This document shows, one piece after another, positions 1-7,086 of a DNA stretch of 17,776 nucleotides. The position numbers and the translations under genes are program-made. The notes under the pieces are model-generated. The model had not been told where the DNA came from. It saw only the letters and a program-made list of their open reading frames with translations, and ran no database searches. Within the stretch, counting starts at the first letter, position 1; the number at the start of each line of letters is the position of its first letter. Origin of the DNA: CAZDOD01 sp964506935 (lineage in GTDB: Bacteria; Desulfobacterota; Zymogenia; Zymogenales; Zymogenaceae); NCBI GenBank assembly GCA_964506935.1, contig CAZDOD010000046.1, positions 1-17,776 on the forward strand, given 5' to 3'.

Positions 1-1
1 T

Positions 2-106
2 ATTTTAATAGTAGTTTTAACCGTTATTTCATGTATTATAATTATTAGAATAGCTTGGGATGAGGATAATGATAAGGATAAGAAAAAAGACAAGAAAAAA
101 AGTTAA
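2..106 (+). CDS. C-terminal fragment of a membrane protein (partial, 5' end outside window)
   Basis: An open frame enters from the left edge in frame 2 and ends at TAA 104-106, giving about 34 residues. The first ~22 are a strongly hydrophobic, beta-branched stretch (ILIVVLTVIS then CIIIIRIAW), as in a terminal transmembrane helix. It is followed by a highly charged tail made almost only of Asp, Glu, Asn and Lys (DEDNDKDKKKDKKKS). A Lys-rich tail after a last helix would normally lie in the cytoplasm (positive-inside rule). The family cannot be recognised from so little, and coding status rests only on the helix-plus-tail pattern and the clean stop. It converges on the histidine kinase gene, with 79 bp between the two stop codons. 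Confidence 0.5.
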   Translation: MLIVVLTVISCIIIIRIAWDEDNDKDKKKDKKKS

Positions 107-185
107 ATTGCCTCTACACTAAATAAAAAGTTTCCAGTTAGTTTCTTTTCTGTGTTTTAGGTAAGGCACCCTTAAACGTATCCTC
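107..185. other. Convergent intergenic gap without a clear terminator
   Basis: This 79-bp gap separates two converging reading frames. A hexamer AGTTTC is repeated directly at 129-134 and 140-145. A very short AAGG/CCTT stem can be drawn near 165-176. Neither is followed by a convincing T tract, so no intrinsic terminator is called. Confidence 0.4.
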
Positions 186-2924
186 CTAATCGCACTGCAA
201 CACCGGAAAATATAGTTTGAATGTGCTCCCCTCCCCCGGCTTGCTATACACGGCCACCAGGCCTCCGTGACTATTGACGATTCCATAGACCGTTGACAGC
301 CCCATACCGGTTCCAACTTCGTCCCCCTTTGTGGTGAAGAACGGCTCAAAGATGTGCTCCTTTATTTCCGATGAAATTCCTTTCCCGGTATCGGTAACCG
401 ACATGACGACATAATCGCCCACCTGAGCACCCAGATGTGCTTTGACGAAATCCTCATCTAATCTTTGATTGAAAGTCTCAATGGTTATCCTGCCTCCATC
501 GGGCATTGCATCTCTGGCATTTATACAAAGGTTCAAAAGACACTGTTCAAGGTGGATAAAATCACCCATTACTTCCGAGAGATCATCTGACAGATATGTC
601 TTGATTTCTATTGATTTGTCGAAGGTTTCGGTAATTATGGAAAGTATCGTCTTCACAACATCATTCAGACACATATTCACCGGTTTAGACTTCCCTCCCT
701 TTGTCATATTCAATAGTTGCCGTGTAAGTCCAGACGCCTTCAGACTTGCCCCGTGGATTGTATTGAGGGCCTTATAATCGGGGTCATCTTCACTTTTTTT
801 AGATAAGAGATACTCCGAATAACCCATAATCCCCACAAGTATGTTGTTAAAATTGTGTGCCATCCCCTCGGCAAGCGAACCGATGGCTTCCATCTTTCGA
901 GCCGCCAAGAGCTGAGCCTCAGTCTTTTTCCTATCGGTAATGTCCCTGATGATTCCCTGATACCCGACTATATTGCCGTCCTTATCTTTCCTTAAGGTTG
1001 CGGTGATGAGACCGTTTACAATTGTGCCGTCTTTCCTCTTATACTCCACTTCCATATCTTGAAGCGAGCTCCTTTCGTCCAAGAGGTTCAGTCCTATTTC
1101 CCTGATCTTTCCATTCGCATAGATATCCGATATATCCATTTCAAGTAATTCATCTTTGGTGTATCCAAAAAATTTTTCTGCCGCGGGATTGACATCAATA
1201 AAACCATTATTGGCCGTACTTAGGAAGATAACATCCTTTGAATTCTCGAAGAAATTGCGTAATTTCTCCTCGGACTCCCTAAGTGCCTCTTCTCCTTGCA
1301 GTCTCTCTGTGATGTCGCGCGTGATGCCGAATGTCACGTCCTTTCCGCTCCATTTCCCCAATGTAATTTTCGTCTCAACCGGGACTGTCGAGCCATCTTT
1401 TGTAATCACCGGGATGTTGCAAGAGTCTCTCTTTCCATTGACGATATCGGCAAAGATCTCCTTAACCTCTTTCCTCCTATCGGGCGAGTGGATTTGAAGG
1501 ATACTCATCTTAGTCAGTTCTTCTCTCGAGAACCCCAGATGACTCTCAACCGCCGGGTTTGTCTGGATTATATTCCCATCAAGATCAACTATGAGGAAAA
1601 AATCGTCAACCGAATCGAAAAGTGCCTTTAGATTTTTTCGGCTTTCCTCAAGCTCGTTTTCGGCCTGCATCTTTTCCGTGATATCCCTAGCGTTAAACAC
1701 TATCCCGTTTACGCCCTTCACATCGAGAAGATTAGTGACAAATCCCTCGAGATAGATCCAGCTCCCGTCTTTTTTCCTTCCCCTCATTATCGACATTGGG
1801 ATCGACTCCCCCGGGTTCTCTATAGCTTTAAGTATGGTCTTTTCGCTTTCTAATAAATCATCGGGGTGAAAAAAATCCTCCGGTTTCTTGCCGACGATCT
1901 CATCATGATTATATCCTGCAATCTTATTGATGGCCGGGCTTATATACTTGTATGCCCCATCCCCGTCCACAATTGATGTTATGAGAACGGTATTTTCGGT
2001 AATCGCCCTGAACATCTCCCCGCTCTCTCTCAGGGCCTCCTCTACTTTCATCCTCTCTGTGATATCTATCATGGTGGCAAAGACCGCTATACTCCCGCCG
2101 AAGTTAATCGCCTTCGAATATTGCTCGACCCATTTAACATCACCTCCATTTTTTTGAATCCTGTATTTGTATTGAGGTGCAACATCCACATCTCCCGAAA
2201 ACTTTTTTCTGAGCTGCCCGACGACGTAGTCACGATCGTCGGGATGGACTATCTCAGAGAGACTAACTATATCCCCATTTGAAAACTCGTTGATCGGAAT
2301 GCCGGTAATATCGCAGATCGCCTGGTTTACATAAGCGATTCTGTCTCCCTGAATAATCGCGATGCCCACCAGCGACTGCTCCGACAGCGTACGGAATTTC
2401 AACTCCGATTCTTTGAGCTCCTCCTCGACCCTCTTTCGCTCGGTGATGTCTTGAATCGTGCCCACAAGCGTCTTCGGCCTTCCGTCTTCCGTAAAGGCGG
2501 CGATCTTGGGTGATATAGCTTCTATCCACCGCACTTCCCCATCCTGCCTCAAAATACTGAAAGTTAAATCATAGGTTTCAGCCGAGCCATTGGCGACCTT
2601 TGCCATTGCCTCCACAATTGCCCCCCTGTCTTCAGAATGTACCATATCCATCAAAGCCTTGGGGATGATGAGATTATCGCTTTTTTCGATGCCAAATATT
2701 TCGCATGTCTCTTCCGAAAGCCAAATATAATCATTTCCCCTATCCCATCTCCAACTGCCGCCGTGTGCCATTTTCATCCAGTTCGAAAGGACAAGCTCGT
2801 TCTGCCTCAGCTTCTCCTCATCCCGCTTCCATCTGTCTTCTGATTCTTTCAATTTGTCAATGAGGTCGCGAAGCTTTATAAGCTCTTCAATAAGTTGTTC
2901 TCTTGTCTTATCTTCGTCTTTCAT
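186..2924 (-). CDS. Soluble sensor histidine kinase with five PAS domains
   Basis: This 912-residue protein has no signal peptide or membrane segment, so it should sense in the cytoplasm. After a short charged helix (1-45) come five PAS/PAC units at about 50-165, 172-295, 302-420, 428-545 and 552-668. Each ends in a DITER/DITEK/DITDR-type PAC signature. The kinase core follows: dimerisation helix with phospho-acceptor His690 (MAHNFNNIL), N box around 795-811 (NLCINARDAMPDGG), G1 DTGKGI at 845-850, FEPFF near 868, and G2 GTGMGL at 871-876. It should autophosphorylate and pass phosphate to a response regulator. There is no receiver domain, and no regulator gene is adjacent in the window, so it looks like an orphan kinase. 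The residue after His690 is Asn rather than the usual acidic residue. The ATG start at 2922-2924 has a GAGAG ribosome site 7 bases upstream. The ligands of the PAS domains cannot be read from sequence. Confidence 0.93.
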   Translation of the reverse strand: MKDEDKTREQLIEELIKLRDLIDKLKESEDRWKRDEEKLRQNELVLSNWMKMAHGGSWRWDRGNDYIWLSEETCEIFGIEKSDNLIIPKALMDMVHSEDRGAIVEAMAKVANGSAETYDLTFSILRQDGEVRWIEAISPKIAAFTEDGRPKTLVGTIQDITERKRVEEELKESELKFRTLSEQSLVGIAIIQGDRIAYVNQAICDITGIPINEFSNGDIVSLSEIVHPDDRDYVVGQLRKKFSGDVDVAPQYKYRIQKNGGDVKWVEQYSKAINFGGSIAVFATMIDITERMKVEEALRESGEMFRAITENTVLITSIVDGDGAYKYISPAINKIAGYNHDEIVGKKPEDFFHPDDLLESEKTILKAIENPGESIPMSIMRGRKKDGSWIYLEGFVTNLLDVKGVNGIVFNARDITEKMQAENELEESRKNLKALFDSVDDFFLIVDLDGNIIQTNPAVESHLGFSREELTKMSILQIHSPDRRKEVKEIFADIVNGKRDSCNIPVITKDGSTVPVETKITLGKWSGKDVTFGITRDITERLQGEEALRESEEKLRNFFENSKDVIFLSTANNGFIDVNPAAEKFFGYTKDELLEMDISDIYANGKIREIGLNLLDERSSLQDMEVEYKRKDGTIVNGLITATLRKDKDGNIVGYQGIIRDITDRKKTEAQLLAARKMEAIGSLAEGMAHNFNNILVGIMGYSEYLLSKKSEDDPDYKALNTIHGASLKASGLTRQLLNMTKGGKSKPVNMCLNDVVKTILSIITETFDKSIEIKTYLSDDLSEVMGDFIHLEQCLLNLCINARDAMPDGGRITIETFNQRLDEDFVKAHLGAQVGDYVVMSVTDTGKGISSEIKEHIFEPFFTTKGDEVGTGMGLSTVYGIVNSHGGLVAVYSKPGEGSTFKLYFPVLQCD

Positions 2925-3170
2925 GGTAATCTCTCAAAGATATTTTTATCCTGATGACTTTAAATACCAATATCTATTTTGAATCTTAGGGGATTTTTGA
3001 TCAGGTCAATGGGAATGTAGATAAATAAATATAGCCCTAAAAGCTATTTTTCAAATTCTGATAGCTCATAATCCAATTGATTGATTAAATTTTGATTATA
3101 GATTTTTTCTCCATATTAATTTTGTGGATTTTTTTAAGTATTATAAAATCGGCCTAAAGTTCTAATTTCT

Positions 3171-3218
3171 ATCAAAATCTCAAATTTTGTCAAGGATTAA
3201 ATTGCCAAGAGTTTTGAT
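3171..3218. repeat. Imperfect inverted repeat just upstream of the uvrC -35 box
   Basis: Arm ATCAAAATCTC (3171-3181) is matched by GAGTTTTGAT (3209-3218) with one unpaired base and a 27-nt spacer. A smaller inverted repeat, CAAAAT-ctcaa-ATTTTG, lies within it at 3173-3189. It ends 13 bp before the -35 hexamer, which would suit an operator or activator site, but AT-rich DNA yields such repeats by chance. Confidence 0.3.
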
Positions 3219-3231
3219 GGGAAAGTCATGG

Positions 3232-3260
3232 TTGATTGTCTGACCGCCATCGGTTATAAT
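3232..3260 (+). promoter_or_regulatory. Sigma-70-type promoter of uvrC
   Basis: The -35 hexamer TTGATT (3232-3237) is separated by exactly 17 bp from a perfect -10 TATAAT (3255-3260). Transcription would start near 3267, giving a leader of about 27 nt before the ATG at 3294. An AAAAAAGG stretch at 3274-3281 may act as a weak, distant ribosome site. Confidence 0.75.
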
Positions 3261-3293
3261 ACAGGATAAAGCCAAAAAAGGTTTAAACCGGAT

Positions 3294-5114
3294 ATGGATC
3301 GGTCTGAGCTTATAAAAAAAATCGAGGCCCTCCCCAACTCCCCCGGCGCCTATATGATGAAAAACGAGGCCGGAAAGGTCATCTATGTAGGTAAGGCGAG
3401 GGAGCTCAAAAAAAGGGTGAGTTCATACTTTCGAGATGCCGAAAAGAAAGACCCCAAGACAAAGCTCCTCGTAAAAAACATAGCAGACTTCGACTTCATA
3501 GTCACCGATACCGAGGCCGAGGCACTCCTCACCGAAGTCACCCTCATCAAAGAATACAGGCCCAGATACAATATCGACCTAAAGGACGACAAAAACTACC
3601 TGTGTCTCAGGATAGACAAAAGCGAAGATTTTCCGCGCTTTACCCTCGTTCGCAACATGAGGCGGGACGGCGCCGTCTACTTCGGCCCATACACCGAGGC
3701 AAAGGCCATAAGAAACAGCCTCAAGTGGCTCTCGGCAACGTTCGGGCTCAGGCAGTGCACAGACCACAAATTCAAGAACAGGACGCGTCCGTGTCTTTAT
3801 TATGAAATAGGTCAGTGCAGCGGGCCGTGCACAAAGCTGATATCTCTTGATGATTACAAAAAAAATGTCGACGAAGTCGTAATGTTCCTGAAGGGGAAGG
3901 ACGAAGACCTAATCGGTGAACTCACCGCAAAGATGGCCGCCTTATCCAAAGAGATGCGATACGAGGAGGCGGCGGTGACAAGGGACAGGGTAAATGCCAT
4001 CAAGAAGATCGTGGAGGTCCAAAAAGTTGTAGCAACCGACACGAAAGACAGAGACATCATCGGCATCTACCGCGAGGGCTTGAGCTTCGGCCTATCGATC
4101 CTCTTTATCCGCGGTGGGAGGCTCACGGGGAGCTTCTATCAGCTTTTCAGGAACGTTTTGGACGAAGACCCCGAGGCCCTCCAGAGCTTCTTAGAGCAGT
4201 TCTATCGGGGTGATAGATATATCCCCGACGAGATCCTGATCCCAAAAGACGTCCCCGACATCGAAGTACTCGAGGGGTGGCTCAATCGAGAGAGAAAGAC
4301 AACCATAAAGATCCCAAAAAGGGGCATCCTCAAGGGTCTCTTGAAGATGGCCGAAAAGAACGCCGAGTCGTCATTCGCAGACTGGAAAAGATCAAAAGAG
4401 AGCAAAGACGAGGCAATCAGCGCCCTCACCCGTCGCATAGAGCTTTTGGCCCCACCAAAGAGGATGGAGTGCTTTGACATCTCCAACGTCCACGGCTCCC
4501 TATCGGTAGGGTCGATGGCGGTATTTATCGACGGCGAGCCCGAAAAGGGCGAGTACCGACATTTCAGGATAAAGGGCAATCCCGGCGCCGATGACTATGC
4601 CATGATGGATGAGGTATTGAGGAGGCGGATGAAGAACCTCGTCGACGACAACCTCCCCGACCTGATTGTCATCGACGGTGGGAAGGGGCACCTCAATATG
4701 GCGGTCTCGGTCTTAAAGGAACTCGGCAACAAGGATATCCCGGTGATCTCTATCGCAAAAGAGAGGGAAGATAAGTCAAAGCCGGATAAAGTATATCTGC
4801 CGGGGCGAAAAAATCCGATAAGCGTAAGGGGGAGTTCTTCGGCCCTCTTTCTACTGATGCAGCTTCGGGACGAGGCACACCGTTTCGCTATCGAATACCA
4901 CAGGAAGCTCCGGAAAAAGAGGTCTGTCTCTTCCGCCCTCGACGAGATACCCGGCGTCGGTGAAAACAGGAAGAAGGCCCTCTTAAAACACTTTCAAAAA
5001 GTTGGTGATATCAAGGCTGCATCGATAGAAGAACTCCAAAGTGTCCCCGGAATCTCCCCGAAGGTTGCAATGGCGATCGTAGAATACTTCAGCAAATCCA
5101 AAGAAGAAGAGTGA
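3294..5114 (+). CDS. uvrC: Excinuclease ABC subunit C (UvrC)
   Basis: UvrC makes both incisions around a DNA lesion in nucleotide excision repair after recruitment by UvrB. The 606-residue length is normal for the family. Visible parts: GIY-YIG nuclease at about 14-92 (PGAYMM, YVGKA, catalytic-type Glu81 in EALLTE); cysteines 155, 167, 175 and 179 with C-x11-C-x7-C-x3-C spacing, like the reported Fe-S cluster of E. coli UvrC; UVR motif for UvrB near 205-240; RNase H-like second nuclease with Asp395 (ECFDISN), Asp461 (IDGGKG) and His529 (DEAHRFA), the expected DDH triad; and helix-hairpin-helix DNA-binding repeats at about 548-600 (IPGVGENRKKALL, VPGISPKVA). It ends at TGA 5112-5114. It has its own upstream promoter and is followed by another promoter, so it is probably transcribed independently. 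All key residues are present, so it should be active. Confidence 0.98.
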   Translation: MDRSELIKKIEALPNSPGAYMMKNEAGKVIYVGKARELKKRVSSYFRDAEKKDPKTKLLVKNIADFDFIVTDTEAEALLTEVTLIKEYRPRYNIDLKDDKNYLCLRIDKSEDFPRFTLVRNMRRDGAVYFGPYTEAKAIRNSLKWLSATFGLRQCTDHKFKNRTRPCLYYEIGQCSGPCTKLISLDDYKKNVDEVVMFLKGKDEDLIGELTAKMAALSKEMRYEEAAVTRDRVNAIKKIVEVQKVVATDTKDRDIIGIYREGLSFGLSILFIRGGRLTGSFYQLFRNVLDEDPEALQSFLEQFYRGDRYIPDEILIPKDVPDIEVLEGWLNRERKTTIKIPKRGILKGLLKMAEKNAESSFADWKRSKESKDEAISALTRRIELLAPPKRMECFDISNVHGSLSVGSMAVFIDGEPEKGEYRHFRIKGNPGADDYAMMDEVLRRRMKNLVDDNLPDLIVIDGGKGHLNMAVSVLKELGNKDIPVISIAKEREDKSKPDKVYLPGRKNPISVRGSSSALFLLMQLRDEAHRFAIEYHRKLRKKRSVSSALDEIPGVGENRKKALLKHFQKVGDIKAASIEELQSVPGISPKVAMAIVEYFSKSKEEE

Positions 5115-5138
5115 TTTTTCCCTATCTCAAGTTTTTTA

Positions 5139-5167
5139 TTGATTTATGGAATAATTTGGTTTATCAT
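5139..5167 (+). promoter_or_regulatory. Promoter of the acyl-CoA synthetase-comEC-hydrolase operon
   Basis: TTGATT (5139-5144) and TATCAT (5162-5167) are separated by exactly 17 bp, with a predicted start near 5174. The -35 hexamer is the same as at the uvrC promoter. It lies in the 88-bp gap after the uvrC stop, so the downstream genes need not depend on read-through. Confidence 0.65.
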
Positions 5168-5188
5168 TCCGCCTATGTCATTTTTAAA

Positions 5189-5195
5189 AAGGAGG
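5189..5195 (+). promoter_or_regulatory. Strong ribosome binding site deciding the synthetase start
   Basis: AAGGAGG at 5189-5195 lies 7 nt before ATG 5203. It lies only 1 nt before an in-frame TTG at 5197, which is too close for initiation, so the ATG at 5203 is chosen. Confidence 0.8.
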
Positions 5196-5202
5196 TTTGG
5201 AG

Positions 5203-7086
5203 ATGGAAGAGCTAACCATGAAGGAGATTTTGGAGAATTCCGCGAAAAAATTTCCCGAAAAGGACGCTCTCCTCAAAAAGGTCAGAAATGAATGGGTAGG
5301 AATCACATATAAAGGACTCCAGGAAAAGGTCAGAGACCTCGGCACGGGCCTTGTCAAGATGGGGATGAAAAAAGGTGATAGGATCGCCCTCCTTACCCCG
5401 AACTGCCCCGAATGGGCGATATCATACCTGGCGATCGCAATCCATAATGGAATCTGTGTACCCATAGATAAAGAACTCAAGGCCCAGGAAATCCAGCATA
5501 TCCTCGAGGATAGCGGTGCAATGGCGGTAATCCTCACACAGGAGTATCTGGGAAGGATTGAGGAGATTTATAGCTCGCTGCCTGACCTTAAAAAAGTAAT
5601 TTTGATACCTGATATACCCACCGAAGTAACCATGCCTGAGAGTCTCAACCGCGAAATAGGAAAGATCGAAGAGGCATGGCGATCGCTTTCGGAAAAAATC
5701 AGGAATGAGTACAATTCAGATATAAAAAATATCGAGAATCTGTGGAACGGCTTTGAGGAGAAGCTGAAGACCCTGAAGATAAAGAAGAACGACCTCGTAA
5801 TCACAAAGAGGAACCAGTTTCTGGAATTTACGAAGGGGCTTTTTCAAGCCGGAGGAGTGATCCCAGACATCATCTACTTCGATGAGCTTTTTGGCAACGG
5901 CGACTTCATCAAGACCGAGATGGGATACAGAGACGTAATCGCCATCCTCTACACATCAGGGACAACCGGAAAATCGAAGGGGGTCATGCTCACCAACGAG
6001 AACATGATCACAAATTTTCGGGGGGTAGAGGAGCTGATGCAGGTGGATGACAGTATAAGGGTGCTTTCGGTGCTCCCAATAAATCACGTCTACGAATCGA
6101 GCTGCGGCGTCCTCGCCCCCTTATACTTCGGTGGAACCGTGGCCTTTGCCGAGTCGCTCTTAAAGGTCGCCCAGAACCTCAACGAGATAAAGCCGAATTT
6201 CTTCCTCGGCGTTCCGGCACTCTATCAGGCCCTCTATACGAGGATGAGCCAGAAGGTGAATGCAAGCATCGCCGGGAGGATAATGAATTCCAATCCCATA
6301 ACGAGGAAGGTCGTAGCCAAGAAAATTAAGAGCGAACTCGGCGGCGATATCACCTTTATCAGCGGAGGCGCATCCCTCGATCCGACCCTCCAGGAGGGCC
6401 TGAGGCACTTCGGGATCAACATCTACAACGGATACGGCATAACCGAGACCGCCCCCCTCGTCGCCGTCAACAGCATTGTGGGGGGAGACCGTCTCGGCTC
6501 GGTCGGCAAGGTCATGCCAGGCGTCGAGGTCAAGATTCATGATCCAAACGAAGAGGGCATAGGGGAGATATGGATAAAGGGGCCGAATGTCATGAAGGGA
6601 TATTTTAACAATCCCAAGGCCACGGCCGAGGCCATCACCGACGGGTGGTATCACTCAGGGGATCTGGGTTACGTCGATAAGGACAACTTCCTCTACGTTA
6701 TGGGGAGGGCAAAAAACCTGATCGTCACAGGCAAAGGTAAAAATATCTATCCCGAAGAGGTCGAGGGCGAGCTCGAGAGGAGCCCCTTTATAGCGGAGGT
6801 GATGGTATACGCCCACAAGCCCGGAACCACAGGCGAAGAGGTCAGGGCGGTTGTGCACCTCAATCAGGAGGCGTTGGACAACTACGCCAAGGAGAACGAC
6901 AAAAAGGAGCTCACAAAGGATGAGATCCACGATATCGCGAAATCTGAAATAAGAAAATACTGCTCAAACCTCGCTGACTACAAACGGGTGAAAGAATTTA
7001 TAATCCGCGACGAAGAGTTCCCCAAGACTTCAACGAGGAAGATCAAGAGATACGCGATGGACGAGGTAATATCGGTAGATCACTAA
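5203..7086 (+). CDS. Long-chain acyl-CoA synthetase-like AMP-forming ligase (ANL superfamily)
   Basis: This 627-residue enzyme should activate a carboxylic acid, probably a long-chain fatty acid, with ATP to an acyl-adenylate and then a CoA thioester. Visible ANL motifs: P-loop YTSGTTGKSKG at about 250-260, YGITET at 411-416, SGDLG at 485-489 with ATP-binding Asp487, hinge region GRAKNLIVTGKGKN from 501, and the C-terminal catalytic lysine in PKTSTRKIKR (Lys613). Similarity in style to FadD/FAA1-type enzymes (ISGGASLDP, NIYNGYGITETAP) supports long-chain acids, but the substrate is inferred. Residues about 145-205 form a highly charged, helix-rich insertion that the core fold does not need. 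The start is ATG 5203, fixed by the GGAGG site. The stop TAA is directly followed by the comEC ATG, so translation is probably coupled. It is likely cytoplasmic or membrane-peripheral, as no membrane helix is evident. Confidence 0.92.
   Translation: MEELTMKEILENSAKKFPEKDALLKKVRNEWVGITYKGLQEKVRDLGTGLVKMGMKKGDRIALLTPNCPEWAISYLAIAIHNGICVPIDKELKAQEIQHILEDSGAMAVILTQEYLGRIEEIYSSLPDLKKVILIPDIPTEVTMPESLNREIGKIEEAWRSLSEKIRNEYNSDIKNIENLWNGFEEKLKTLKIKKNDLVITKRNQFLEFTKGLFQAGGVIPDIIYFDELFGNGDFIKTEMGYRDVIAILYTSGTTGKSKGVMLTNENMITNFRGVEELMQVDDSIRVLSVLPINHVYESSCGVLAPLYFGGTVAFAESLLKVAQNLNEIKPNFFLGVPALYQALYTRMSQKVNASIAGRIMNSNPITRKVVAKKIKSELGGDITFISGGASLDPTLQEGLRHFGINIYNGYGITETAPLVAVNSIVGGDRLGSVGKVMPGVEVKIHDPNEEGIGEIWIKGPNVMKGYFNNPKATAEAITDGWYHSGDLGYVDKDNFLYVMGRAKNLIVTGKGKNIYPEEVEGELERSPFIAEVMVYAHKPGTTGEEVRAVVHLNQEALDNYAKENDKKELTKDEIHDIAKSEIRKYCSNLADYKRVKEFIIRDEEFPKTSTRKIKRYAMDEVISVDH

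Larger units (their letters stand above)
2925..3293. other. AT-rich divergent intergenic region between kinase gene and uvrC
   Basis: This 369-bp gap holds no credible reading frame. It contains the uvrC promoter at its right end and several copies of an ATTTTGAT-like octamer in both orientations: 3089-3096, 3171-3178 (reverse), 3184-3191 (degenerate) and 3211-3218. A small ATAGC/GCTAT hairpin near 3031-3050 is followed by five T. No strong promoter for the leftward kinase gene was found. Weak candidates exist (TTGACC or TTGAAA hexamers on the minus strand), but none has a good -10 at proper spacing. Confidence 0.6.

Noticed and set aside
3031..3054. ATAGC/GCTAT hairpin followed by five T as a rightward terminator
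   Set aside because: The stem is only 5 bp and no rightward gene lies upstream for it to end. It is most likely chance in AT-rich DNA.
4202..4579. 125-codon minus-strand open frame
   Set aside because: It is antisense to the catalytic RNase H-like part of uvrC; the composition of the product is typical of a reversed coding strand.
5197..5199. TTG as the start of the acyl-CoA synthetase gene
   Set aside because: The GGAGG ribosome site ends only 1 nt before it, while ATG 5203 is at the ideal 7-nt distance.
6160..6654. 164-codon minus-strand open frame
   Set aside because: It is fully antisense to the conserved core of the acyl-CoA synthetase (YGITET and SGDLG regions), with no recognisable family or ribosome site.
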